In this document: one piece after another, positions 35,413 through 49,545 of the stretch
Layout: the number at the start of each line of letters is the position of its first letter
How positions within the stretch are numbered: the stretch's first letter is position 1
Assembly: GCA_009823395.1 (NCBI GenBank)
Contig: CM020513.1
Location: 4,815,001 to 4,879,000 of the forward strand
DNA from: Thamnaconus septentrionalis
Lineage: Eukaryota > Chordata > Actinopteri > Tetraodontiformes > Monacanthidae
Direction of reading: 5' to 3'
DNA: 64,000 nucleotides
Position numbers and translations under genes: made by a program
Notes under the pieces: model-generated
What the model saw: the letters and a program-made list of their open reading frames with translations, nothing else
Told to the model about the DNA's origin: nothing
The model's database searches: none

Positions 35413-38400
35413 AGGCCTCTGAGGCGGCTAAACGTTGATAAATGTGCTGGAGTGCCTCAATCTTTTGACTCGTGGTGCGTCGGCTACAGTTTCACTGGAG
35501 ACGTTTGCTGTTTAATGACGACGGCGGTGATTCCGCAACCTGACGGCACTTCAGACTGACAGACCCAGCGGCGATGATCGTGGCAGATTCCACAGCGTGA
35601 CTCAGAGGCGGGGACGTCTCTCCGTGGTGATCCTGCAATTTGGAGTTTTGTGTTGTGTTGTTGGAGTTCCATGGGTGGTTTGTATGGTTTTTAGCCTTCA
35701 TACCCATCTAATGAGGAGCCTCCAGCGACTCAAACGGCAACTGTCACCGCCGTCTAGTTTCATCCTATCGTCTCTGCTTTTTTCTGTCTTTTGTGTGTAC
35801 TTTTTTTCTTTTGCTTCAGGGCAAAACAACAACAACAAAAAAAAAACAGGACTTGAAGTTGAACTAATTCATTTGGAGCGGTAGGTAATGTCCTTCCAGG
35901 CTGACTTTGAGGAAAATGTCAACGTCAGAAAATCTGTCCAAAAGAAGACGTTTTTTGAGGGTTTATGAGTGCTCGATGGGAAAAGACACGTTTTTGCAGA
36001 GTACAGAGGAGCCAATTCATTCAGGGGGCCTGACTAATAGTCTTTGAACGTAAATGGTGCTGCTGCGACAAAGGAAAAAGCAACAACATCATCCGAAATC
36101 GATGAGCACGCTGCCGGAGGGGCTCTTGGAAAAAGCTGTCGCCTGTTCCTTCGGACTGGTGGGGGGCCGCCGTCGAGCGCTGGTTCAAGCCGGAAAACAC
36201 GCACAATGTAACACAATAACAGCTTCCCACTGGGGCAATTAAGCTAATGTCTTTAGCGCATTACGACAAGACAATGAGGAATATTCACTTCTGACTTTCT
36301 TGGAATTTTGCATCTGAGATTCCGGCCGCTGAGATGCTGACATTTACAGTTGGATTACGCCCGATCCAGAGGCGATATTTCACTGTTGAGCTTCGGCCGT
36401 ATGTTTCTGTAAGATTTTGAGGCCAAAGCAAATGGAGGGGGCGTGTTGGCGCAGCTTAAACATCCATGTTTGATTGTTAAACATGTGAGACGGAGGTTCC
36501 AAGGTTTCATCATTCCACTCGGTTCTACTGGTTTAAGAAGTGGGGGTTCAGTCCAGGGTCTATGAGGGATCGAGTAGTGTCACATTGGCTTCAGCTGACC
36601 AGAGTTAAGAGACTGAAAATAGATACTGAAGAAGAGAAAGAAAATTCCCTCCAGGCATCAACATACTTATCTAAATATCTTGGAATTTATTTTTGTCTGC
36701 CTCCCTTTTATTTCAGGCAGACACATTTTTCAGGCAAAACCACATTTTTTATGCCCATCGATTAAATCGAGCCTTGTCGGCTCAGACTTTGAATGAATTT
36801 AGTCAGCTGTGTAAAAAGGTGACTTTTGAATAATAAACCGTATTGGTTGTGTTAGTTTAGGCCACAGTGAAGAACCAAAGAGTTGACTCTAGAATCTGGA
36901 ATCTGGAAAGAATCTGCCGTGACGGCAGCTTTGTGTTCTATGAAAATCGATTTGCTCACGAAACCAAAAGTGTTTCACAATTTTTATCTCTTTCTTCAGT
37001 AAATCATCTGTTAATACGACAACAGACAAATACATTGGCGGAAGATGATTCGGCTGAAAAGACTCACCGACATTTGCATCGACGATTGGCGCAATCAAGT
37101 TTTGCATTCGGGAAGTTTAGCTCCTATACCACAGTCTGCCACCAGGGGTCAAACAAGGTTGTTTTTTTTTCTACGTTTCTTTTGGCCTGAAGCTGTCAAG
37201 TCATCCATCTCCATGCCGAGTCAATGAGCCGGATCAGCAGGTCCTCAATGTGAAAGTAAGACAGGGATTACCAATGTGACTCCAAAGGAAACGGAGCCTC
37301 TTTGAAAGACTGATTCATGGGAGGACATTCTGGATTATCAGTAATCTGCGGGCCGTTTTATTAAAAGCACCCACAGACAGTGAAGTATTATATTCCATCC
37401 CGGCCATGACAAATCCCAGCATTTAGTTTGTGTGAGTCAGAGTGTGGCGCAAAAGCCTCGGCTGACATTAATCTTGGCTTTTTTTTTTTTTTTCTCTTTG
37501 CAGGAATGACACGACTAGCGCGGAGCAGCGGACAGGGGAGACAGGAAGTGGATGGAAGCCTCAGCGGAGGAAAGCGCATGGACTTCCTGCGCAACGGTGC
37601 AATTGAAAACCAACAGAAACAAGAAGACAAAAAATGAAAGTCACACTCCGTTCCGCAGATTTGGGGAATGCGGCTCATTGCGCTGCTCATAAAGGAGCAG
37701 TGTGAGGCGATGCCAGTGATCCCAGTGACGTAGAGCCGAGAATTGAATTATGCGGCGTAACTGCTTCCGCTTCGTCACACAGAGTAAAGTAGTGGAGTTT
37801 CACCCACTTCCAGACATTAAGGACCATTAAAAATACCAACAAACTTGCCCCTGTACTCAAACATTTTAAGTTGTAAATCAAATTAACCCAGCTGACTGCT
37901 TGAGGATAGTTTCCGGTTCGTGCACAGTTCATGTGTCCTGTGCATTTAAAAGGTTTAATAAAAAAGTTAAACCAAACATCCAACAAGTCTTCGCTGCCTT
38001 CCAGCTCACAGCCACCTTTTGTCCAATCGTCCATCCAGTTCGTCAAAGGGCCGTGTGCAGAAGCACAGTTTAATAAAAACAAAAAACAACTCCTGACCAT
38101 TCCCACGTTTCCCTACTTTTCTTCTTTACTTGCTCCACTCTGTGTCCTTTAAACAAACCATCTTTAAGCTACCCCCCAGTGTTGCTGCAGGAGGCTGTAA
38201 ACAAAGGGTCAAATGTGTTTCTTTTTTTCATTTCTGTTGATAATTAATCTTGTGATGCTGCTCCAGTGTTGTGATGTATGTCATGACATACTGTTGGTTT
38301 GGTTCCATTACCTAATATCATGCTACCAAACCGCGTGTTCGTTTAATGAGGAAAAGAGACAAATAGAATCTGAACAAGTTTTAGTGCAAAGAAGAACAAG

Positions 38401-40764
38401 ACATTTGTTACAGGGATCTGATGGAGAGATCTCTGGAGTGGAGTCCTGGCCGTCGCCGGAGTCAGACTGACTCCTTTCTCCCAAGAAAGTCCTTAAATGC
38501 AAAGACAAACAATCTGACTCCTGATCTGAATGTCTTCTCCAGTGTCGTCCTCTGATTGGCTGTCCATTCTTCAACCTTCGGTTGCTGGGTGTTACTGTCA
38601 TTGTTTATGAATCAGGAAGCAGGTCCTTATTTGGCCGTGAGCCAAATGGTCCATCCTTCCTTCCGGTGTGACCTGTTGAAACCATTCTGCAGCAAGACAA
38701 GCTCAGGTCACAAGTTCCCATCCCTGTGACTGGATGGGTCGCAAACTTTATGACGGTCGCAAAGGCTCTTCCTTCAGCTGACCACTCTCTGGTCACCCAG
38801 GTCACTGTTTATGAGACTTAATGACTTACACAGTCTTCGCTCACAAGGTTTTCAACACCCCCAGGGCACTGATCATGATCATCAAATATACACCAAAGCA
38901 CTACATATAGTAACATTCAATACATTTATACATTCAACTCAATGTAATAACTCCAACATATAAATGTAATGTTACAAATATAATAGCACAATATGCAATG
39001 ATGCATGATGTTAAATATCAGATTACAACAATACGCAGAACCCGAGTGGCCGTTTGTAATGCCGATTGGTTGCGACGTCCTGGAGCTCACAGAGCAGAAG
39101 AGCAGGAACGGCCTCGGCGAACCATGCTACGCTTCTGTGTCCCCCGCCTCCCCCATCTTCCGCGCATAGAATTAGTGACGGCGGTGTGGAGGTGGCACTG
39201 CGCCGAGGCTCACAAGGACCCCTGAGGACATTTTTTTTTTTTTTTTTTTTTTTTTGGAATACACAACAAGAATTAAGTGGAAATGCTCTGTGCCATTAAT
39301 CAAGAGAGGAGGCCAAACGCAGCGATGAGAGGACGACCTTGCGGAGGTGTGCCGAGCTGACAGACGACCCCTACGGTTGCAGCGGAGGAGGGATGACAAA
39401 TGTGAGCAATTAGAAGGCGCGGCGATGAAAAATATACTTCGAAGGTTAAAGCTTGGCGAAGTGATGAGAGTTTTGTACTCATTATAGGTACACTCAGTTT
39501 AACTAAAAAAAAGAAAAAAAGAAAGTAATGTAAAAACATCTTGTTATTCAGAGGTTCAAAATGAGACTGCTGCTAAAAAAAGAAAAAATACAGAGTAAAA
39601 TTTCAACCATTATTGTCTCAAGTCACAAAATAGGCTCCAAAAGGATTTTTTTTTATGAAAAAGAAAAATCCTAATTCACAACTTCTAGGAAGTCTAGTGT
39701 GTGTCTGCCATTGCGTTTCCATATTTTATATCCATACTTGTTTCCGAATTTCCATATTTTATTCTAATAGATAATAATTGCAGTAATTCTAATTCTGGTT
39801 CTTTGGGTGTCACTGATGGCTGCGCAGAGACGGCGGATTCAGCCTCGGGAGCCTTGAGTCACAGGAGCAATTCAGACGGCATCATGACGATCAGAGAAAG
39901 GAAAAAAAGGAAAATGTCAAGAGGAAAACGCAAAACATGGAGCAGGAAGACATAATAACTGCAAGCACTCAACACAAGCGGGTTCCCTCAGACATATTTG
40001 GTATCCCAGGGCTAAAAAAAAAAAAAAAAAAAATCTTATAATCTGACAGCCCAGGTGGGGTCGATGACTAGATTGTCCACAGGTGCTTCAGCTCAAGTGG
40101 ATGGGTGGGAAGTTCAGACATGCATCGGGTGAACCGCGCAAAGATGCCGCAGACTGGGAGAGACATCCCCACACATCCTAAAAACATATATACACAGACA
40201 CACAGAAACACACACCTACACACACACACACATATAATAAAAATGGCAGGTAGAGATGCAGACTGGCAAAAAATAGTGACACAAATCGTTGCACACCTCC
40301 ATCAAAAGAAAAAAAATAGTTTCAGTTTGTTGCAGTTATAGCACTGTGTGTGGTTGCAATACTCTTAAAAACTGAAGCCAGGAGGCTTTGTGGACATGTT
40401 TTGAGCAAAAACTAATTAGATTTGATTAAATTAAAGAAATTAGATTAATTTAGTGATAAATAAATTCCTCCCTCTCCATTTGCCCGATGGAAAGACAATT
40501 TCACCCAACCACATGACAGCTGGTAAATTTTAGCCATCCAGTGGCTACACACACCTAGCCCACATAAAAAGGAAACACTCACAGGTACATGTAATTAAGG
40601 GTAAGGAATACAGAGCATGTGGAATGACAAGGCCTGAAAGACACATCCACATCTCTAGCCCCTTCTCCCTCTTTGTTTGGTGTGCATGCCAACTCCCAGT
40701 TGACATGCACTCCTGCGTTAGGCTACATGAAAAGAGCTGTGGATTCTGCTTTTTCCGGGAACTA
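35413..40764. other. Intergenic, no gene seen
   Basis: Apart from homopolymer runs (T~25 at 39,231-39,255, A-run at 40,015-40,033), a CA-rich stretch at ~40,196-40,232 and one copy of the dispersed AGGCTGTAAACA motif at 38,187, I see no gene, RNA or element I can name. Confidence 0.65.
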
Positions 40765-40861
40765 CCCATTGGTCCAACCTCCCATTAGGGTTATGGTTAG
40801 GGTTACAGCTAGGGTTACAGTTAGGGTTAGGGGAAGGGGTAGGGGAGGTCGGACCAATGGG
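40765..40861. repeat. Inverted repeat enclosing degenerate telomere-like repeats
   Basis: CCCATTGGTCCAACCTCC (40,765-40,782) pairs with 40,844-40,861 over 18 bp with one mismatch. Between them are degenerate TTAGGG-type units (TAGGGTTATGG, TTAGGGTTACAG, CTAGGGTTACAG, TTAGGGTTAGGGG). This may be a miniature inverted-repeat element with a telomere-like core, or an interstitial telomeric remnant. Confidence 0.6.
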
Positions 40862-40989
40862 CAATTTGTCGGAGTAATGGGAGATTGGATCAGTGCCATG
40901 CTCCCCTTTTTCCAACATGCTGCATAAACGCTTCTAATTTCTAAGTGAAATTGAAAAATAAAAGTATGATCTTAAAGCTGAACTTATGA

Positions 40990-41126
40990 ACTTTCATTAA
41001 TTCATTCATCTTCTATACCCGCTTATTCCTATTCAGGGTCACGGGGGTCTGCTGGAGCCTATCCCAGCTGCCTTAGGGCGAAGGCAGGGTGACACCCTGG
41101 ACAAGTCGCCAATTCATCGCAGGGCA
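40990..41126. mobile_element. LINE-type 3' tail fragment
   Basis: CTATACCCGCTTATTCCTAT, TCAGGGTCACGGGGGTCTGC, GGAGCCTATCCCAGCTG and ACACCCTGGACAAGTCGCC form a sequence very frequent in fish genomes and thought to be the end of a non-LTR retrotransposon. I cannot assign the clade from this piece. Confidence 0.6.
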
Positions 41127-44100
41127 ACTTATGAACTTATTAAATGTATCTCAACTTTAAAAGCCCATACAATGGGAACTGGAAGGATGTTGCAACTTTT
41201 TCAAATAACTTTTAATCATCCAGGTCTTGTGTATGTGATACTACATTTTCAAGGTGACAACATTTACGGTTTTTGACTTTTGCACTTTTCAATATTTTTT
41301 TCCCATACAAATGAAAAAAGCAAACTTCCAGTCTGTCGGAGGCCAAACCTGAGAATGTACAGAATGTAGGACTTGGTGAAACAAACACGTGGGTTTTTGT
41401 CCCATGTCTCTCCAACCTTCCTTAGTGGCCTCTAGGGCCAATTAAGTGTTTTTGGGTTGTATGTAGGGGGCACTATAGAGACAAATATTTTGGCCATTTC
41501 TCTCCATTTTACGAACATTTTCGCCAGTTCTGACCAGAGGCTGCCATCTGATACTTCTTGCGGCCTCTCACTTTGCAGCAGGATCCAGCCGAGACTTGAC
41601 CGGCCTGAAGAGGTCTGAGGTTTCGAGTCGCATACAGCATAGTAGGTGGAGTTCCACACACACACACACACAATGTTGCAGACCAGGAGAGAAGCTATGC
41701 AGGTATGTGGATGATGCAAATTTCCAGACTGAAATGCAAATAACTGCAGCTGCATTTTTCTCCCGCCCCCCCGCTGCTTGTTTTGACAGGTAGGACGGCA
41801 ACCTTGCCTTCAGGCATTCAATCGAAAGGCAACAAATTTCCCACTGTGCACTTAAACAATGCTGTGGCCCTTTAACAGCGACGCCCTCCTGCTGCTCCAC
41901 AAAGGAGGGGGAAAAGACTTGCTGCGTCAAGTTTTTAATGAAGTTCATTTAATTTAGTTTGTCCTTTAGATAGGCCAGATCTCTCTAATGCAACATGGAT
42001 TATGGTTTTCTTCAGATGTTTATGACAGAGCCACTGATCACGCTTATCCAAAAACACACTGTGAAGCTGTGGACTTCATAATTTTCGCCATTACCTCAAG
42101 GAGCCTTTTGTGTTTCCACTGACCGCTTCAATCGGCAGTTACTAACCCCACTAACAGTTTGCTTGGATGCGACATTAAGACATTACTGTCAAGCGCTCTG
42201 TAAAATATGATTGATTGATTGATTGAAAAATCAAACATAAAGTTTAGCTTATGTATAGCCAATCAGTGCCATTGAAGAGAAACTACGCCATGCTTTTCCA
42301 CACAGTGACCTTTGGAGAAAGATTAGACTTGATGACACGACAGAAGGTACAAACAGCTGTTCATTGGCTGTTTTTCTTCCAGAAAAACAGATTTCGTGAA
42401 TTCACAAGACAAACATTGATTTTCTCCGGTTCACTGTTACGCCCAGTCTGATAAATGTGGTTCCACTTATTTGGATTTGCCCTGTAATGACTTCGAGTCC
42501 AACAAACTTTGCAAATGAGGAGCCATTACAGGGCTGTAGATCTTTTAAAAGGGCCAACCAAAGCATGAAAGTGAGTTGTTGGTTTTTAAAAGTAGTGTGG
42601 AAGTAATCAGCCCAGGACAGTACTCCTGTGCCAAAGTCATAGACAGTACTTAACCATTAGCTATCCGGCTAGCTACAAAGACAGTTATGCAAATAGCAAA
42701 AGGGGCCTTCATATGATTTGATTGGATAGATACTTTATACATCTCCAAGAGAAATTCACATTTCCAGCAGTTTGACAAGGATGGAAACACAGGTGCAGAG
42801 TTCTGAGAATAAAATATAGTCAGAAAATGAAATTTATTAAAAACACTAAAAAAATCAATCAAACAAACAAATAATATGTAAAAACACACCACACCTTTCT
42901 CGGGGTTCAGTATCCACACTGTACACGGCTGCTCACCCACTCACTGACTCACTCACTCACAAGCTTCAGCTTGAACTGGAAAAAAAAAATACATAGCAGC
43001 AGTCAGTCAGAGGTGCTACATGTGTGGCAGAAGGTTGAAGGGAATTCCTCATGAGACGAACTCAAAGAATTTCAGCTCTTGGGCAAAAACTCTCTCACCC
43101 CAAGAATTAGTTTTGGCTCCCAGCGGAACTTGATTTTTAACAGTTTTCCCACTCAACTTTTTTTTTCTTTTTTTTTTGTTAAGGCTGGTTCGACCACCAG
43201 GTCGCAGAAGCAGCCGCTGCTCAGTCGTTTTTTTTTCAAAAAAAAAATTTTTTTTCCTGTGAGGCATCTGCGCAAGATCATTTCCAAATGTAAGTCAGGG
43301 TGGAGACACTGTGAGAGAGTCGGTGTGTCGAAAACGTCTCCCTTTATATCGTTGAATAACGATTAAAGAAACCCCTGCCTTGAAATTCAGATCTGATGGA
43401 ACATCGTGAACCGAGTCAAATAACAAGTAGCTCCTGCGTTCCATGTGACGCAGTTTTCTAGGTAGTGGAAATTAAAAAAATCAAAGTGGTGCTTTTTTTT
43501 TGATTTAGAGGAGCCCTCTTTAATCATTTAAATGAATGTCCAAGTCATTTTAACTCCCGCAAGTTGAGCCAGAGGAGTTGATCATCCTGTTCTAGCTTCC
43601 CAAACAACCCAGCACAAGATGTCTCAACACTGTTTCCAGTGTACTCTGAAAAAAAAAATAATAATAAAAAATCGGGCCGTGTTTCATAATATATGAATGG
43701 AGAATTGATTAAAATTCTTCTCTTTTAATCTCCTCATGTGAATGAACATGTCCTTGAAGACCTTGAGAGTAAGGCGTTTGTTCAGAAGTCGGCACATCCA
43801 AGGAAAATCTCTGCGATGACGCCCGCACATTGTTTCTGGAGAGGCCGTTGTTATTCAGCACACCTGCCGACGCTGTCAAACTGTTCCTCAAATGAGAAGC
43901 ACGTGGGTTGAAGGTGGCCATCGCGCAGTTGACATTTCTTCCACCTTTTCACATCCAACATGAACCACGCCGGGGCGTTATCTCAACAGTTGGCTGGCCA
44001 TGTCTTCAGATTCCGTTCCTGCAAATCAATTCATAAAAACAAAAAATAGAATAAAACCATATTCCCACACAATACAAAACACATTTTGGGCCCCTCGAAA

Positions 44101-44745
44101 CTAAGTTTGCATGATCAAAATCACATGATTGGTAATTTGCTCATTGAGGATGAAAACAAAAATCTGTTTGAGATTAAGCCGCGTTAAAGAGTCTTTGAGC
44201 TGCATGATGCTCTTGATGAAAGAAGCCTGGTGCAAGCCAATAAATCTCCATTTAAAAAAGGAACGAAACGATCATTTGCAAGCATAAGAAACACCTGCAG
44301 TTTCGCAAAAGGGGTGGAGGCAGAAATCCTGTTTGGGGCCAAAAAGAAAATTGGTGGGGCAACCTTTTTACAGGGAAAAAAAAGGATTAAAGGAGGACAA
44401 AAGTAGAATAAGCTGACTAACTTGTTTTGAGCAGCTCAAGAAATGACATTTGAAACAAGTCAGCAACGACACAATTTCCTATTTATTTTAATAAAACAAA
44501 CATGCTCTAGCATAGATGAGTGACTGCCCATTTTTTTTGGCTGCTGGCTATTTGCCTTGGTTTGCAAGACAAACATATCTGGTCTAGCTGCATTCCAGCT
44601 GATCTCGCTGGTGATAATTGTTCCCCCTTTCTTTTCCCGACGAAACACAAAATACCAACATCATGTTGCCATCATATGACATTCCTGCGCCTGGCTCCTG
44701 TCACCGTACCTCAGGGCAGTTCTTTTGCTGCAACTTCACTGAAGT

Positions 44746-44776
<31 letters not shown>

Positions 44777-47700
44777 TTTCCACTGAGTTGATTTGATGCG
44801 GCATTGACCTTTACATTTCCACTAATGTCACGGCTGCTGCTCGTTTTAAAGTCAGGCATTTCTAACCGGCAAAGAGAAACATCCTGTTAGGCTTACCAGG
44901 AAAAGTTCACTTGTGGAAATCCTCCAAAGAAATACAAAAAGAAGATTGACATTGGGTGAATTTTTCATTTTTATGTCAAAGGGAAAAAAAAAGAAACAAG
45001 TTTCTATTAACCAATTCAAATTACTTTCTGGGGTCCTCTGCCACTGGGACGTGACACAATAAATATATAAATACATCCGTAGGATGTATCTTACATCCTC
45101 AGCTAGCAAAAACAACAGCAACAAACGGCATTGAAATACAAAGACAAGAGAGAAAAGTCTGTCCGCTAAAACCTCCCTGGGAGGTGATCAGACATATACC
45201 CTTCCACCTGTGTCTCAATTGTGCAGCAAAGTGTTTTTTTTTTATGTGAACTGGAGACACGGTGCCATTAATACTGCTGCTTAATAAGGTCACTATGCAT
45301 TCCAGGCCACTGCTGCAATTGGTTGAGCAGATAAGATGTTGAAATTTGTACTTGCTGTTGTGTGTGTGTGCGTGTGTGTGTGTGTGTAAATTCCTATTTG
45401 ACTTAACGGGTGTAAGTCTCATACATATACAACCATATGAGCATGTTTGGCTTGTTGCTGCCCCCCCCTCGAGTAGCTGCAGGGACACACAGAATTGTTT
45501 CCTCTCAGCCCCAAGCTAAGACAAATACTTGCGGTCGCTTCCGTCAAAGCCGTTAGACTGGACTGCTGCCAGCAGTTTCACAGTAATCCTACTGTCGCCT
45601 GAACACTTGTTGCGATTATCCTGCTAAAACCAATCAAATGCGGGTAAATATATCCCAGAGGGGTTGAGAAGGAAATTCGACAGTCGATGTCAGAAATCCT
45701 GACATGAGGCCAACCCCTTTTTGCAACCAAAAGGGAATCATGCTCCTCGTTCGTCAATCCTGGGCACTTTCCCTCTGTTTTCAGGTCAGTTTACATACAT
45801 ACATCTGTCAAAACCTGTTGGACCTCCTATTTTTGGGGAGGACTTTCAAAAACTGTGATGGCAGAGGTCAGGCAACATTAGATGACATTGATTAAGGTAC
45901 TATTTGCTGACTTCTGCAACCAAAGGTTTGGAAAACATGCACGAAGAGCTTGAGAATTCCTCTGTCATACATTACAGATTTAGCCTCACCCGAATGCAAG
46001 AAAGCCTCTGCCAACGAAAACAGACCCCTAATGCATCATTCAAGAGAAGCTGGAGCACTGGAGTGAAGGACACTGGAATGTCTACTTAATGCTGATGGAT
46101 GATGCCTCTTATGGCACCAGCTACCAGGACCCGCCTCGCCTTGCCTTGCCTCGAATTTGGGTATTTTCCACAATTACTGCTAGAGTTGTCACAGAAAATC
46201 GCTTCTTCATCTACATCTTCATAATAGGGTAATCACTTTATAAGTCTTTGCCGCTTGGAGATCCGAGAAAACTTGGGATCCACCATCCATTCAATCCCTT
46301 CCCCGGAATCCACCGACCAAATGCAGAAATGTTTGCTTGGCTATCCATTTTACCTGTCAACTTCAGCAAAGATAAAACATTTGTCGCTTGTTGGGTTTTG
46401 CTCTAGGGAGTTGCTCTGTGTCGTCATCATCACCAAAAGGTACTACTTCAGTACCTGGTACAAGGTACAACCTAATCGAGACAAGTAGAGAGTATGAGCC
46501 TGGTCAAGCCGAGTCAGTGTCAATAGAAAAGCTCCATTACTTAGGACTTAAAGGATTTAATGCTACATTCAAGACAGATGAAGTGAAATTGCGCCTAATA
46601 TGACCAACAGTAAAACCACTGTGTCCTATAATCGAGTCACAAGTTGGAAGGGAAGGAGGGCCATGAGGTTCACAGTGCCGGAGACTACGGCAGGCTGGCG
46701 GAGCCGCCTACTGCAAGTAGCACAGCAAGGAGAACACACTCCGAGGTCTTTGCCTGGAGACAAAACTTGAAGAACAACAACAAAACAAAATATTATTAAC
46801 AAAAAATCAACTAAAGCACTTCAGTTGTGCAAATTCGAATTAATTCAATCCAACATGTCAAAGGACAGAAACTTGTGGAGGCTTTTGAAGGAAAAGAAAA
46901 AAGAAAAAAGATGCCACAGGAAGAAACCTGTTGCTGTGGCAGCAGGAATAAAGCTGTTACGTCCGCTTGTCATTGAAAGAAAAGAAAAGAAAAGAAAACA
47001 AAAAACTGCCAAAAACACGCGAGCCTGGCGCCGCTTTCAGAGGAGGGAAACACGGGACAGGGAGGACCTCGGAAAACCGCACAAAGATGCCGGTTGTTAC
47101 AAGCTGACAAACAATTAGCAGTCAGATTCATTGCCTCGACTGATTGCTCGAACGCCGACCATCGCCAACCATAAATGTGGCTCAATTTTCACGGCCGTGA
47201 CCGGTTCACAGCAGGCTGTGATTATGGGGATTTGGGGGAGGAACAGCGGAGCCGACTATTTTGCCTTCTCCGGCGGCTTCTGTGTGACTCCGGGAAGCAA
47301 GAGGCACGGAAGATTTTCTAGGTCACAGCTAATTCAGTGCACAGACGCCCAGTCAGTCCGAGGCGGGAGTCCTCGATGTGGCCGTCAGCAGTTTGATTGA
47401 TTCCTGTTAGCGCTGCGGCGCAAACAGTCAGCGAGCAGCTAAACGGCTCGGCCGCAGGAGACCAAGCAGTCGAGGCAACCCCGGCGGCTGACCGAGAGAG
47501 AAGTCAGAGGCCGAGTGGGGAATGAGGGCCGCAAAAGTTCACATGTGGGGAGAAAAAAAAGGCAACGGCGGGGTGGACAGAGGGAGGGCGCAAGAGAGTG
47601 TGATGGTCTGAAGCAAGAATGGGGAAATAAATATTTGGACGGACTGACGAGAGTCGATACTTCTGAAGTTGACCGCGGAGGACAGGCTGCTTCTGATAAG

Positions 47701-49008
47701 CCTGGAAAAATTCAAAGACGTGCAACCTGGCGGCGTTCTGCAAGCGAGCTGAAGCACGAGCAAAGCACCGAGGCTGCAAACAGAGGGCTAAGCTGATGCT
47801 TTCTTGAGAGCTAGGCCAGGATCTTCCAATAGAGTAGGGGATGGAAATAAAGGTTGCTATTCAAAGAAGTGCAGTCCATCTAGCATTTTATTCTGGATTT
47901 CTTTTGGGGGGCATAATAAGTAATTGAGGCGGCTCCTCGTGTCCAGATAGAACAACATAGATTGAAAATGCATCGCATGGATCTAAAGATATATACATAT
48001 AGCCTGTCCTACCTTCCGTCAGGTGTGTCCAATGTGAGTGAAATGCTGCTCCTGCCTCTCTTAATTTAATTCCAATTTAATTCCCACATTTATTTCCAGT
48101 CTGAGAGGGAAATGAGTAAAGAGGTCAATTTACTCATTTTCAGGCAATTACTCAGAGGACAATAAAGTATTTTGAAAAAGAAAGCTGCAACATTCCCATA
48201 TTTCTTTCTTTTTATTTTCTTTCTACGCCCAGGAATCTTGCACAGGCACATGAGGCATTTTTTCTTTTTGTTTTAATTTAGCTGAATCCGTCTCACTGTT
48301 TGCACCACTGAGTGAACTGTACGACCCGTGGCTGTTCGCATCGCGGTTGCCGTAGGAGTGCTCGCTTGTCTACTTGCTGGGATTTATAAAATAGCGTGAA
48401 GGGAGTGCAGGAGTGGGAGTTCATTTTCATAGCGGCAAACTTGGATGGAATATTTGAAAGCTTCTTATGACAACAACTTATTCATCACACAGGATTTTTA
48501 TTTTCCACCCTGGTAGAGGCTGCGTGGCTCCAAGGAGCGGCGCTGGAGCAACGAAGGTCGTCCCCTCTCATTGCCGATGTTACTCATGGCCCCGCTTCAC
48601 TTCCGATGCTTCCACCTGACACTTGATCCAATCAGTTCCCACAGCTCTCTTTAAAACGCTTGCTTGGTTGCAGTTCGGTCAACTCTCGTCAGCTCATCAG
48701 TCCCGGATCCTGCCAAATTGTCCAGGTGTCGTCATTTATCGCCTCCCTACGGTGATTCTCTGCATCTTCTCGTGGATGTTTTTTTCACACCAGTCGACAT
48801 TTTCACTGTTTGCTTGGTTCTTTCGAGACCCCTCCTCCACAAACCCTTCGTCTCAATAAAGATCGGCCCTGGTTGAGGATTGAGGACCAATAAATATTTG
48901 CAACTGGCTCATAAAGACAAAGGCACAACACAATTAAAAGCCCTCATGTGTGGAAAAACCTGCAGAACCTGTTGAACCTGCAGAAATGAACGAGATATGA
49001 GGATGAGC

Positions 49009-49050
<42 letters not shown>

Positions 49051-49166
49051 TATTATTATTATTTTAGTTAACAACAACAAAAACAACATCATCATTAAAA
49101 CATCTGGATAATGCAGAGTCACCTTTGAAGTCTGCCTGAAATGATTTACTGCAAAAATTGAGACTG
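41127..49166. other. Intergenic, no gene seen
   Basis: Simple repeats at 44,746-44,775 (CA), 45,361-45,387 (TG) and 49,009-49,064 ((AAT)n then (ATT)n). A possible LTR-like unit lies near 48,600-48,880. One dispersed AGGCTGCAAACAGAGGGCTA motif at 47,771. Otherwise unremarkable AT-rich sequence. Confidence 0.65.
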
Positions 49167-49545
49167 ATTCAAACTAGGGCTGCAACTAACAATTATTTTT
49201 GTTGTTGACTAATCTATTGATTATTTTTTTCTATTAGTTGATTTTTTTTTTGTATTAGTCGATCCCACTCATGACTAAGCAACTTACTTTGAAATAATGG
49301 GTGTTATATGATTGCACTAGTTTTTCTTTTTATTTTGGTCAGTTTGTCTGAAAACAACATTTATTTAGCTCAGTAAGGAGGGTGTTTATGAAAGAGAAGT
49401 TTTAAATATAGTAGCACCGGAGTGTATGGTTCGGGTTACAGTTAATTGTTTGTTGGTAGCTAACTGGAGGTTTTAAGATTTCAAGGGAAGGAAATTCAGG
49501 CCAAGTTGCCTGGACATGGGTGATGTTTTGGTTTAGTGTTCATCT

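Noticed and set aside
36440..36500. tRNA-like sequence with a CATGTTT-gattgtt-AAACATG stem-loop, a TGGCGCAG A-box-like start and GGTTCCAAGG
   Set aside because: The A and B boxes are weak and no acceptor or T stem forms, so it is not reported as a tRNA or SINE.
46380..46500. DNA-transposon end around AGTACCTGGTACAAGGTAC
   Set aside because: The phrase resembles a fish transposon terminus, but no partner end or target duplication could be found.
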